Source: Paenibacillus oceani
GTDB taxonomy: Bacteria > Bacillota > Bacilli > Paenibacillales > NBRC-103111
Assembly (NCBI RefSeq): GCF_014705615.1
Contig: NZ_JACXJA010000022.1
Coordinates: 62,001-126,000, forward strand
Reading direction: 5' to 3'
Length of the DNA: 64,000 bases
Numbering within the stretch: position 1 is the stretch's first letter; each line of letters opens with the position of its first letter. This document shows positions 25,940-35,100 of this stretch, piece by piece. The notes under the pieces are model-generated. The model ran no database searches and was not told the DNA's origin. It saw only the letters and a program-made list of their open reading frames with translations. The position numbers and the translations under genes are program-made.

Positions 25940-27946
25940 ATGAAGAACGAGTCCGGCAGTGAGCGGCAGCCTGTTCGAACAGAACCCGAGGGAACGGGCA
26001 AACGTGTCAGCCGCAGGGAGCTTCTGCTCTCCATGGGCGCTGCGGGTATAACTGTCGCGGCGGGCGGCTTGCTGCAAGCGAGCGCAGCTTCGAATCAGAC
26101 GGTGGAGCAATCATCGTATTCGGTACAGCAAGCGACATACGGCGCCGTAAACGTCAAGGATTTCGGCGCGGCGGGCGACGGGACGAACGACGATACAGCC
26201 GCGATTCAGTCGGCGATCGAGGCATGTGCCGGCGAAGGCGGGGGGATCGTCTTCCTGCCCCCGGGCATCTATAACGTGACAGGTACCTTGCAGCTGCACA
26301 CGGGCGTCACGCTTGAGGGAGCGGGCGTCAGCGCGTGGGACCTGGTCTTTTCCGACCGGCCGAAGCAGCCGGCTCCGACGGAGCTGCGCTTTCTCGGCAC
26401 CGGGGCGAAAACATACGAGATTGCTTACGCCACCGATATGCTTCCTTCCGGAGGGGTGCTGCACAATCCGCAGACGCTGCCGGATCATGCGGATTCCGTC
26501 TACGGGCTGACCAATTTCCGCAACGCCGATGCTGCGGGTAATCTCCCGGCGACGACCCGTACGTTTTCAGTCGGGATCTATGTGCCGAAAGGCTGCGAAT
26601 TCGCTTCGATCCGAAACTTGCGCCTCGTCCCGAATTTTAACGGCATCAGCGGCTACAACGACAAGCTGACGGCTGCGCTCGGCGACGAATGGGACGTCGG
26701 GGTATTTCTGGACAACGCCCAGGATATCCTCATGCACAACGTGCAGATCGTTGGATATTGGCGGATCGCGGCGAAGCTTCAGGCGGCCGGCTCGCTCGGC
26801 AATGAGTACAAGAAAGCCGGAGCGGAAAGGAACCGATTCTACGATTGTTTGTTCCAAGGAATGACCGGCGTATGTGTGCGAGGTGGCGATATGTACCGGG
26901 TTACAGCGTTCGGCGGATCGGCGGGGCAATATTCGATCGAAATTCCGTGGACTGCAAGCAATCCGTTTCCCGTCCAAGGAACGGTGCGGCTGGCCGGCAG
27001 CTACCTCAACTACACCTCGACCAGCGTATCGGGCGACAAACTCACCCTGCACGGCATCGCGAGCAATCCCGAGGAGCTCGGGAATGTCGGGGACGGGCTG
27101 CGGTTATCCCCGTTCAGCTCGGGTTTTGCCGGGACGACCTACGTGAACTGTTATATCGCCGGTTTGGAGCACACTTCCAAAAGAGGGGCGCCGCACGGTA
27201 GTATCGGACTCGGCGTCTCCAAAAACATCGAAGCCAGCGGCAACCTGCGAGGGTTGAAATTTATCGCCTGCACCGTGCTCGGATTCGAGGATATTTTGCT
27301 GCATTTGCACGACTCGGACGACATTCAGTTTATCGGCTGTTATTTCGAGTCTGCCCGCAGGCAGGACGGCGTGCTGGGCGGCGGCCGGCTGATCGCGTCC
27401 CCGTACCGGAACGCTGCCGGAGCCAGAGGCGCTTATCCATGCGGCCATACGGAGAACGTGCAGTTTTGGGCGACCGAATTTCACGTATCCGTTGACAAAG
27501 CGCCGAAGTTCAAACGTTTGTCAGGCGTCCGCTATACCGACACCGGCTTTTTTGCGCCGCGTTACGTGTTTGACAGCTTCGAGACGTTTCCGCTGTCCGA
27601 CGAGCGGGACTTTGTAATTCGCGGGCCGAAGGACCAGCGGATCAAGCTGCAAAATGCGAACGGACAGTCGGCACTGGCCGTCACTCCGGGCGGTAACATC
27701 GAACTCATCGGCAATCTGCTCGACACGAGCGGCTCCAAGCTGAAAATTTCACCAACCGCCGGAGACGGCGAATTCGCCGGCGGCGTACATCCGAAGACGG
27801 ATCAGGGAGCAAGCCTCGGAAAGCCGGCCAGGCGCTGGGCGAACGTCCACGTGTCGGACGGTCTGCTGATGACGACGCCGGACGGGACCCACACGTATAA
27901 AGTGTATGTCGACAACGCCGGGCAGATTCGGGCCGATCTGCAATAG
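25940..27946 (+). CDS. Tat-exported right-handed beta-helix protein (pectate-lyase-3 like)
   Basis: A 668-aa secreted protein. The N-terminus has a twin-arginine signal, VSRRELLLSMGAAG (Arg25-Arg26), then a hydrophobic stretch and ASAAS. The mature part starts VNVKDFGAAGDGTNDDTAAI with GGGIVFLPPGIYNVTG, the usual opening of Pectate_lyase_3/GH28-like helices, followed by many short beta-coil repeats. The last about 80 residues (GGVHPKTDQGASLGKPARRW) resemble phage tail-fibre type C-termini. ATG 25940 follows AAGGAGG. It is the third gene of the cluster, 154 bp after the propeller protein, and is a paralogue in layout of the protein at 58975-60876. Substrate unknown. Confidence 0.85.
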   Translation: MKNESGSERQPVRTEPEGTGKRVSRRELLLSMGAAGITVAAGGLLQASAASNQTVEQSSYSVQQATYGAVNVKDFGAAGDGTNDDTAAIQSAIEACAGEGGGIVFLPPGIYNVTGTLQLHTGVTLEGAGVSAWDLVFSDRPKQPAPTELRFLGTGAKTYEIAYATDMLPSGGVLHNPQTLPDHADSVYGLTNFRNADAAGNLPATTRTFSVGIYVPKGCEFASIRNLRLVPNFNGISGYNDKLTAALGDEWDVGVFLDNAQDILMHNVQIVGYWRIAAKLQAAGSLGNEYKKAGAERNRFYDCLFQGMTGVCVRGGDMYRVTAFGGSAGQYSIEIPWTASNPFPVQGTVRLAGSYLNYTSTSVSGDKLTLHGIASNPEELGNVGDGLRLSPFSSGFAGTTYVNCYIAGLEHTSKRGAPHGSIGLGVSKNIEASGNLRGLKFIACTVLGFEDILLHLHDSDDIQFIGCYFESARRQDGVLGGGRLIASPYRNAAGARGAYPCGHTENVQFWATEFHVSVDKAPKFKRLSGVRYTDTGFFAPRYVFDSFETFPLSDERDFVIRGPKDQRIKLQNANGQSALAVTPGGNIELIGNLLDTSGSKLKISPTAGDGEFAGGVHPKTDQGASLGKPARRWANVHVSDGLLMTTPDGTHTYKVYVDNAGQIRADLQ

Positions 27947-28066
27947 TCTTCCCCGGTGATTCCGGCACAAGCGAATTTCGTCATCGGGTCCCGCCGGGCG
28001 ATGGCAGTCATACCTTGCAAGGTTGTCTCATACAATGAAGGGAGTACAACCCAAGGAGAGATTGCC

Positions 28067-28345
28067 ATGAAAGAATGGAAGAGCGTCATCTATATGAGCC
28101 TGGCGCTGGGGATGTTGATCTACGCCGTTCCGCGTCTCGATATCGGGGGAGGTTTTACGCTGCCGACCGTATTCGGCATCGTCTGGATCGGATTCGCCCT
28201 GATGATCGTGGCGGCGCATCTGCACCGTATCTTAGGAGTGGATGAAGAAACGAAACACGAGCTCGCCCGTGTACGGAATCATAGCCGCCGGCGGCGTCAG
28301 ATGTGGGTCGACAGCAAGATCCGGGCGCTCGGCACGAAAAAGTAA
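28067..28345 (+). CDS. Small membrane protein, two helices
   Basis: A 92-aa protein with two membrane segments, VIYMSLALGMLIYAVPRL and TVFGIVWIGFALMIVAAHL, and a basic C-terminus rich in Arg (NHSRRRRQMW). ATG 28067 follows AAGGAGAG. I do not recognise a named family. It stands alone between the beta-helix gene and convergent small genes. Confidence 0.75.
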   Translation: MKEWKSVIYMSLALGMLIYAVPRLDIGGGFTLPTVFGIVWIGFALMIVAAHLHRILGVDEETKHELARVRNHSRRRRQMWVDSKIRALGTKK

Positions 28346-28435
28346 ACAAGCCCTTTCGCAGATTAGCCTGAATCCTCGCAGGCGAAAGGGCCGATCCGGG
28401 AAGGGAACCGTCATGGGACCCCGTCCTTGGGCATG

Positions 28436-28486
28436 GAAAAAGACGCTTTCAAAACCACGGAAGCCGTGGAGATGGAAGCGTCTTTG
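28436..28486. terminator. Terminator between convergent small genes
   Basis: AAGACGCTTTC (28439-28449) pairs with GGAAGCGTCTT (28473-28483), enclosing an inner CCACGG/CCGTGG hairpin; T-rich on one side and A5 on the other. Similar arms recur in the terminator at 30583-30631. Confidence 0.75.
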
Positions 28487-28505
28487 TCGTATCTGCTTAT
28501 GGCGG

Positions 28506-28742
28506 CTAACGAATTGCGGTCGCTTGGCGCATATCGCCGCCCGGACGGCGGGCGATGCCCCTCCACGCAAGATCCGATCCGCCTTTCATCGTAAAGTGGC
28601 CGCATGTTCCGATTCCGATGGCGACTTTCCCCTCGGTCGCTTTATAGAAACATAAGCCATTCAACATATCGCCGCCCGTCTGAAAGTAACGGCAGTTATA
28701 GCAGCTTGACTTCAAGTGCGGCGATACGCTTCTATAGCTCAT
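28506..28742 (-). CDS. Small Cys-containing conserved-type protein
   Basis: A 78-aa protein with four cysteines, SCYNCRYFQTGGDMLNGLC and GIGTCGHF, which could bind a metal or cluster. Start ATG 28742 is picked for the GGAGG 8-10 nt upstream, located inside the previous gene; the two genes overlap by 11 bp, so they are coupled. Family not recognised. Confidence 0.65.
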   Translation of the reverse strand: MSYRSVSPHLKSSCYNCRYFQTGGDMLNGLCFYKATEGKVAIGIGTCGHFTMKGGSDLAWRGIARRPGGDMRQATAIR

Positions 28743-28944
28743 CGTCATCATCCTCCATTTCGATCATGGTGTCTTCCGTTATGGTTTGAAATTGTTTCGC
28801 CCTCCGTGTAATTTCTCCGGCCATCTGTTGGATTAAGGCCGAATTATTCGTCTTGGTCGCCAGTTCCAGCTCGCTGTGGTAATGATGAAGCACGGTTTGA
28901 ATCGCAATCTCTAAGTTTTGGCGATCCACCACGACGTTGTCCAT
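28732..28944 (-). CDS. Small acidic-tailed helical protein
   Basis: A 70-aa protein, predicted helical, ending in EMEDDDDEL. ATG 28944 has AGGAGG about 11 nt upstream. First gene of a two-gene minus-strand unit with the Cys-rich protein. Family not recognised; possibly sporulation- or regulation-linked, but nothing here proves it. Confidence 0.65.
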   Translation of the reverse strand: MDNVVVDRQNLEIAIQTVLHHYHSELELATKTNNSALIQQMAGEITRRAKQFQTITEDTMIEMEDDDDEL

Positions 28945-29057
28945 GACGGTTCAATCCTCCTGCCGAATGGTATGGGTTCCTCCAATCTAATCATGTATTT
29001 CCAGAATAAAGGAAAATAAACGTTGTGAGTAGTGCAGTTGGGAATCTGGAATTATCG

Positions 29058-29086
29058 TTTACACGCCCGTTTGCTTGTGGTATAAT
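29058..29086 (+). promoter_or_regulatory. SigA-type promoter for ytoI
   Basis: TTTACA (29058-29063), a 17-bp spacer and a perfect TATAAT (29081-29086) ahead of the CBS-domain regulator gene, about 135 bp before its start codon. Confidence 0.85.
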
Positions 29087-29228
29087 CCTCCAATTTTGCT
29101 AGACGTTCCGGAAATCGGATTCCTATAGCGGTTCGGACGAACGCCTACGGTTGTCACGTTATCCGCCGGGTACTATAATAGAAAGTAATACAGAACGGTA
29201 CAGTTTCGTAGGAATGGGGTATAACAGA

Positions 29229-30560
29229 ATGGATGAGCTGCTTCAAGAGTCGGCCACCAAGCACGAGCAAATTTTAAAATATATCGAATCGCTGGCGATC
29301 AATACGAAAATATCGGTACGCAAAATCGCCAAGGAAATGGACGTAAGCGACGGAACCGCATACCGCGCCATCAAGGAAGCGGAAAATCAGGGACTGGTCA
29401 GCACGAGAGAGAGGATCGGCACGATCCGCGTCGAGAAAAAGCAGCGCACCAATATCGACAAGCTGACGTTTGCCGAAGTGGTCAATATTGTGGACGGGCA
29501 AGTGCTGGGAGGCTCGGCCGGTCTGGAGAAAACGCTCCATAAGTTCGTGATCGGCGCGATGCAGCTCGAAGCAATGGCCCGGTATATCGAGCCGGGCAGC
29601 CTGCTCATCGTGGGCAACCGCTACCAGGTGCACCGGTATGCGCTGGAGCACGGCTCGGCCGTCCTGATCACCGGCGGATTCGATACGAACGACGAGGTGA
29701 AACGGCTCGCGGACGAGCTCGGACTGCCGCTGATTTCGACCAGCTACGATTCGTTTACCGTTGCTTCCATTATCAACCGTGCGATCTACGACAGGCTGAT
29801 CAAGAAAAAGATCACGCTGGTCGAGGACATCTTGTCTACACAGCAGCCGCCGCACACGCTCAAAGGCAACAGTACCGTAGCCGACTGGGAGAAGCTGGTG
29901 GAGGAGACGGGCCACAGTCGGTTCGCCATCGTGGACGAATGGAACAAGGTCATCGGGATGATCGCCTCCAAGGACGTGCTCGGCGTGCCGAAGGAACAGA
30001 CGCTGGACAAGCTGATGACCCGCAGTCCGATCACGGTCGTGCCGCAAACTTCGGTTACGTCCGCCGCTCATATGATGGTATGGGAAGGAATCGAGCTGCT
30101 GCCGGTCGTCGATCCGAAAGGCAAGCTGCTCTCGGTGATCAGCCGTCAAGATGTGCTGAAGGCGCTGCAGGTGATCCAGAAGCAGCCGCAAATCGGCGAG
30201 ACGTTCGAGGATCTGATCGTGATGGGCTTCGAGGAGATGCGCGAGGACGGCGGGCAGCTGTCTTATCGCGGGGTCATTACGCCGCAGATGACCGGGCGAC
30301 TCGGAACCGTATCGGAGGGCGTGCTTACAACGCTGATGACGCAATTTGCCTATCGTTCGTTAAAGACGCACAAGAAAGGCGACTTTGTCCTCGAGCATTT
30401 CTCGGCTTATTTCCTGCGTCCCCTCCAGCTAGAAAGCGAAATCGAGATCAGGCCGAAAGTGATCGAGCTGAACCGCAAGCACGGCAAAGTCGACGTCGAG
30501 ATTTACCTCGGAACGAACCTCGTGTGCAAGGCGATGCTGTCCGCGCAGGCGATCGACTGA
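29229..30560 (+). CDS. ytoI: YtoI-like regulator: HTH, DRTGG, paired CBS and hotdog domains
   Basis: A 443-aa protein, close to the length of B. subtilis YtoI. Domain order: winged HTH (about 10-65; VRKIAKEMDVSDGTAYRAIK), DRTGG domain (about 75-185), two CBS domains (about 195-310; FAIVDEWNKVIGMIASKDVL and ELLPVVDPKGKLLSVISRQD) and a C-terminal hotdog fold (about 325-440). It probably binds an adenine nucleotide and an acyl-CoA-like ligand and controls transcription; the regulon is unknown. Start ATG 29229 follows GGGGTATAACAG. It converges on ytpI, as in Bacillus. Confidence 0.9.
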   Translation: MDELLQESATKHEQILKYIESLAINTKISVRKIAKEMDVSDGTAYRAIKEAENQGLVSTRERIGTIRVEKKQRTNIDKLTFAEVVNIVDGQVLGGSAGLEKTLHKFVIGAMQLEAMARYIEPGSLLIVGNRYQVHRYALEHGSAVLITGGFDTNDEVKRLADELGLPLISTSYDSFTVASIINRAIYDRLIKKKITLVEDILSTQQPPHTLKGNSTVADWEKLVEETGHSRFAIVDEWNKVIGMIASKDVLGVPKEQTLDKLMTRSPITVVPQTSVTSAAHMMVWEGIELLPVVDPKGKLLSVISRQDVLKALQVIQKQPQIGETFEDLIVMGFEEMREDGGQLSYRGVITPQMTGRLGTVSEGVLTTLMTQFAYRSLKTHKKGDFVLEHFSAYFLRPLQLESEIEIRPKVIELNRKHGKVDVEIYLGTNLVCKAMLSAQAID

Positions 30561-30582
30561 CAAGCCGCCGCTGCAAACCAGA

Positions 30583-30631
30583 AGACGCTTCCGGTCCCCG
30601 TGTCCATAGAGGGTGAGCCGGAAGCGTCTTT
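30583..30631. terminator. Terminator between ytoI and ytpI
   Basis: AGACGCTTCCGG (30583-30594) pairs perfectly with CCGGAAGCGTCT (30618-30629) and is followed by TT; it serves the two converging genes. Confidence 0.8.
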
Positions 30632-30692
30632 GCGATTAATTATAGAAGTTCTCGCCTACAGACCGGCGCGTCTTGCAGGAATAGGGCAGAGC

Positions 30693-30986
30693 CTATTCCT
30701 TGATCCGGTTGTAGATCCCGTAGTTGCGAATGCCCGCGAACAGGTTGAACAGCCCGAGCAGCAGCATGACGGCGCCGACGACGACGCGGACGGACGAACC
30801 GGTGAACAGGAACAGCTGGATGACCGAGATGGAAATGAGCATAAGACCCATGCTGATATTCATTTTGGCGGAATCGGTGCCCCGCGCTTTTCGGGAATGC
30901 TGTCTCCGGTAACGGATGCTGAAGAAGACCGAGCCGAGCAATGAAACGGCAAAGACGATCAGAAGGGCTCCTTGAAGCCACTGCAT
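30693..30986 (-). CDS. ytpI: YtpI-like membrane protein
   Basis: A 97-aa protein with three hydrophobic segments: an N-terminal one (about 4-24), ISMGLMLISISVIQLFLF and VVVGAVMLLLGLFNLFAG. Length, pattern and position next to ytoI and near ytrI/ytrH/dnaE match YtpI. Start ATG 30986 follows AAAGGAG. Function unknown in the family. Confidence 0.8.
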   Translation of the reverse strand: MQWLQGALLIVFAVSLLGSVFFSIRYRRQHSRKARGTDSAKMNISMGLMLISISVIQLFLFTGSSVRVVVGAVMLLLGLFNLFAGIRNYGIYNRIKE

Positions 30987-31164
30987 GGTAGACGATACTC
31001 CTTTGTCACAAGCTTCTGCAAGGCCAGATCTGTTGCCGCGCATCGCAGAGGCTTTGACGGCGATCCTAAAGCGGCTCCCCGGATGCCGGACGCGCCCGGG
31101 TGACCTTGTACTTGCATCTTGTTTTTCTTTCTATCATAGCAGAAACGCCCTGGTTCTACAAAAA

Positions 31165-31692
31165 TCAGCGGAAATGAAACGAGCCGATCGAGCCGAGAGC
31201 GGCCGACGTTTTGACGAATACGATCAATTCGGTCTGGACGATCGCAATGCCCGTCGCCTCGAGTTTGTAGCTCTGATCGTTCACCGAATACTGATTCGTG
31301 ACGATCTCCTGCAGCTTGCGAATTTCCGCGAGACGTTCCGATTCTTTGCCGGAGGTGAAGATCGACAGGCTGTGGCCTTCGTAAAACGGCTCGAGCTTTT
31401 TCTGCACCTGCTGCCTCAGTTCCTGCTCGACCAGCGGATCGAGGGTCGATTTCTCCAGCCGTACCGTTATTTTTTTGACTACGGACTGGCTGTGCTTGAA
31501 TTTGTTCAAGTTTTGGATTTCTTTCTTAAGGTTTTCGTTTTCGTCGAAAAGTTCGGTGTTGCGTTTCACGAGCTGACTGAAGTTGGCCTGATGCATGCTC
31601 ATATACAAGGCGCTGCCGATGATCATCCCGGAGAAGAGCAAGCCGGCCCCGGCAAGCCAGCGTGCGATTCTCGGATTCGGCTGCCGCTTCAC
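31165..31692 (-). CDS. ytrI: Sporulation membrane protein YtrI
   Basis: A 175-aa protein with one N-terminal helix (WLAGAGLLFSGMIIGSALYM), a coiled-coil stretch (QLVKRNTELFDENENLKKEI) and an extracellular or forespore-side C-terminal domain. Start GTG 31692 overlaps the ytrH stop (GTGA) and has GAGGGGGG upstream, so it is translationally coupled to ytrH. In B. subtilis YtrH and YtrI are SigE-controlled and needed for efficient sporulation. Assignment rests on size, layout and dnaE neighbourhood. Confidence 0.85.
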   Translation of the reverse strand: MKRQPNPRIARWLAGAGLLFSGMIIGSALYMSMHQANFSQLVKRNTELFDENENLKKEIQNLNKFKHSQSVVKKITVRLEKSTLDPLVEQELRQQVQKKLEPFYEGHSLSIFTSGKESERLAEIRKLQEIVTNQYSVNDQSYKLEATGIAIVQTELIVFVKTSAALGSIGSFHFR

Positions 31693-32021
31693 GGCTCGAC
31701 GCCCCCCTCGCATATCCATTTCACCAGCACCGTTCCGATATGAGCGCCCGCAAAGGCGGCGACAAAGTACATAATCTGCTTGAAAGCCGGCGACAGATGA
31801 CCTTCCAGAAAGTTGGTCTCGATCACCCGGATCGGATCGATCGTCCCCCCGACGGCCGCCACCATGGCCCATATTTTGATGCGCCCGGCAATATCCAGCA
31901 TTTTGTAGGATGGAGCCTGCAGCGTCAGCACCGATCCGATGCCGGCCAGCATGCAGGCGCCCAGCACGATGCCGAAGGCAACGAGGAAATCGATCGCCAG
32001 ATTGGTTACAAATTCCCGCAT
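31689..32021 (-). CDS. ytrH: Sporulation membrane protein YtrH
   Basis: A 110-aa protein with two to three hydrophobic segments (LAIDFLVAFGIVLGACMLAG and MYFVAAFAGAHIGTVLVKW). ATG 32021 follows GGGGAT. It is divergent from dnaE and coupled to ytrI, the same arrangement as in B. subtilis. Expected in the mother-cell or forespore membrane. Confidence 0.88.
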   Translation of the reverse strand: MREFVTNLAIDFLVAFGIVLGACMLAGIGSVLTLQAPSYKMLDIAGRIKIWAMVAAVGGTIDPIRVIETNFLEGHLSPAFKQIMYFVAAFAGAHIGTVLVKWICEGGVEP

Positions 32022-32172
32022 CCGCAAATCCCCTTTCTTCCGCCTCCGGTCCGATAGATTCGCTTCCGAAAGCTTGGCCGCTCTCTTTTCACTATTGTAT
32101 GGGAAACCCCTACCGGAATATGCTACAATAAGAGAAGCGAACAAAAGGCGAACACGCAAGGGGGATACGCTG

Positions 32173-35100
32173 GTGAAAGGGTTTGTGCACTTGCACGCAC
32201 ATAGCGAATACAGTCTGCTGGACGGAGCCTCGCGCATCGAGCGAATGGCGGAGCAAGCGGCACGGCTCGGCATGCCGGCTCTGGCGCTCACCGATCATGG
32301 AGTGATGTACGGCGCCATCCCGTTTTACAAAGCTTGCAAAGCAAACGGAATCAAGCCGATTATCGGCTGCGAGGTGTACGTGGCGACCGGTTCGATGCTG
32401 ACGAAGGCGTCCCGGCAGGAGCAGCCTACGCATCATCTGATCCTGCTCGCCAAAAACGAGACGGGGTACCGCAACCTGATGAAGCTGGTCTCGGACGCTC
32501 ATCTGCGCGGGTTTCATTACAAGCCCCGCACCGATCTGGAGCAGCTCGCGAAGCACGCCGAAGGACTGGTCTGCTTAAGCGCTTGTCTCGGCAGCGAGAT
32601 TTCGCAGCATTTGCTGTATGATCGCCGGGAAGAGGCGCTGGCGGCTGCGCTAAGGTTCCGCGGCATGTTCGGCGACGATTTTTACCTGGAAATTCAGGAT
32701 CACGGCCTGATCGAGCAAAAAAAGGTCATGCAGGCGATGATCGGGCTCAGCCGCGAAACTGGCATCCCGCTGGTCGCGACGAACGATGCCCACTATGTGA
32801 TGGCTGAAGACCATGTCGCCCAAGACGTGCTTATCTGCATCGGGACGGGCAAGACTCTGGATGATCCCGACCGGCTCAAGTTCCATACGGAGCAAATGTA
32901 CTTGAAAAGTCCCGAGGAGATGGCGAAGCTGTTCGCCCACGTTCCGGAGGCGCTGGACCATACGATCGACATAGCGGACAAATGCTCGCTGGAGCTGGAG
33001 CTCGGACAGCTGATCCTGCCGGAATACCAGCCTGTTCCGGAGGGGATGACTTCCGGGCAATATTTGCGCAAGCTGTGCGAGGAAGGGCTGGCAACGCGGT
33101 ACCGCGCCTTGTCCAAGTGGGCGGATGCCGGATACAGGGCCAAGCTGGAAGACCGTCTCCTCTACGAGCTCGACGTGATCGGCAATATGGGGTATTCCGA
33201 TTATTTTCTGATCGTATGGGATTTTATCCGCTTTGCCCACGAGCAGGAGATCGTTACCGGTCCCGGGAGGGGCTCGTCTGCCGGAAGCTTGGTCGCTTAC
33301 GTGCTCAACATTACCGATGTCGATCCGATCAAGTACGGTCTGCTGTTCGAACGGTTTCTGAACCCCGAGCGCGTCTCGATGCCGGATATCGATATCGACT
33401 TCAGCGACGAGCGGCGCGACGAAGTTATCAACTATGTGGTGGACAAATACGGCGTGGAGCATGTCGCCCAGATTATCACCTTCGGAACGATGGCGGCCAA
33501 AGCGGCCGTGCGCGACGTCGGGCGGGTTATGAATTTGCCTTATCACGAGGTCGACCGTGCGGCCAAGCTGATCCCGAATCAGCTCGGCATTACGATCGAA
33601 GAAGCGCTGAACCAGAGCCAGGAGCTGAAGGATCTGTGCGCCAAACATCCGGGCACGGCCCGGCTCGTCGAGATGGCGATGAAGGTGGAAGGGTTCCCCC
33701 GTCATGCGTCCACGCACGCGGCGGGTGTCGTCATCTCGCGCGAGCCGCTGACCAACTATGTACCGCTCCAGGAAGGAACGGAAACCGTCGCGCTGACGCA
33801 ATATTCGATGGAGAATCTGGAAGCAGTCGGGCTGCTGAAGATGGACTTCCTCGGCTTGCGTTACTTGTCCATTATCGAGCGGACGCTCCGCTGGGTCCGC
33901 GAACAGACCGGAGAGAAGATCGATTTCCATGCGGTTTCCTATGAGGATGCGGCAACGTATGAGCTGCTGAGCCGCGGCGATACGACCGGTATTTTCCAGT
34001 TTGAATCGGCCGGATGCCGGCGCGTGCTCAAGGAGCTGAAGCCTTCGACCTTCGAGGACATTATCTCCGTAGTCGCTTTATACCGTCCGGGACCCATGGA
34101 ATTTATACCCAAATACATTCAGGGCAAGCACGGCCTGATCCGTGTGGAATACCCGCATCCGGAGCTGGAGCCGATCTTGCGCGATACGTACGGCATTATC
34201 GTCTACCAGGAGCAGATCATGCAGATCGCCTCCAAGATGGCGGGCTTCCGGCTTGGAGAGGCGGATGAGCTGCGCCGGGCGGTCAGCAAGAAGAAGCGGG
34301 AGGTGCTCGATGAGGAACGGGCACATTTCGTCGCCGGAAGCTTGAAGGAAGGATACTCGGAAGCGGAAGCCAACAAGGTATACGATATGATTGTCCGGTT
34401 TGCCAATTACGGCTTTCCGCGCGCGCATGCGACCGCCTACGGGGTGCTGGCGTTCCAGACTGCCTACTTGAAGGCGCATTATCCGGTGACGTTCATGGCG
34501 TCGATGCTCGCCTCGGTGATGGGCAGCCATCGCAAGGTCGCCGAATACGTCGACGAATGCCGCAAGATGGGCATCGAGGTGCTGCCTCCGGACGTCTGCG
34601 AGAGCGGCATCCAGTTTACGCCGGTGAACGGTGCGATCCGCTTCGGGCTGGCCGCTATCAAAAACGTCGGTACGCACGCGATGGAGACGATTATCCGCGA
34701 GCGCGGGGACCGGCCTTACGAGAGTTTGCTCGACTTTTGCCGGAGAGTCGATTTGCGTGTCTGTAACAAGCGGGTGATCGAATCGCTCATTCAGGGCGGG
34801 GCGATGGATTCGCTGCCCGGCCACCGCGCCCAGCATATCGCCGTGCTCGACGAGACCGTGGAGGCGGCGCAGAAGTGGAAGAAGGAGCGGGAAGATTTGC
34901 AGCTCCATCTGTTCGGGTTTACGGAGGAAACGAACTGGACGGTCGATCTGCCGGACGTCCGGCCGTATTCGCAGATGCAGAAGCTGGAGTTTGAGCGCGA
35001 GCTGCTCGGCTTGTATTTGTCGGGACACCCACTGGACGCGTACGAGGAGCTGATCGCGGAGGTGGACGCCGATCTGCTGCACGAGCTGCCGGAATACGAG

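Noticed and set aside
32650-33930. 426-codon open frame antisense to the dnaE N-terminal half
   Set aside because: Mirror of conserved coding sequence with no family signature.
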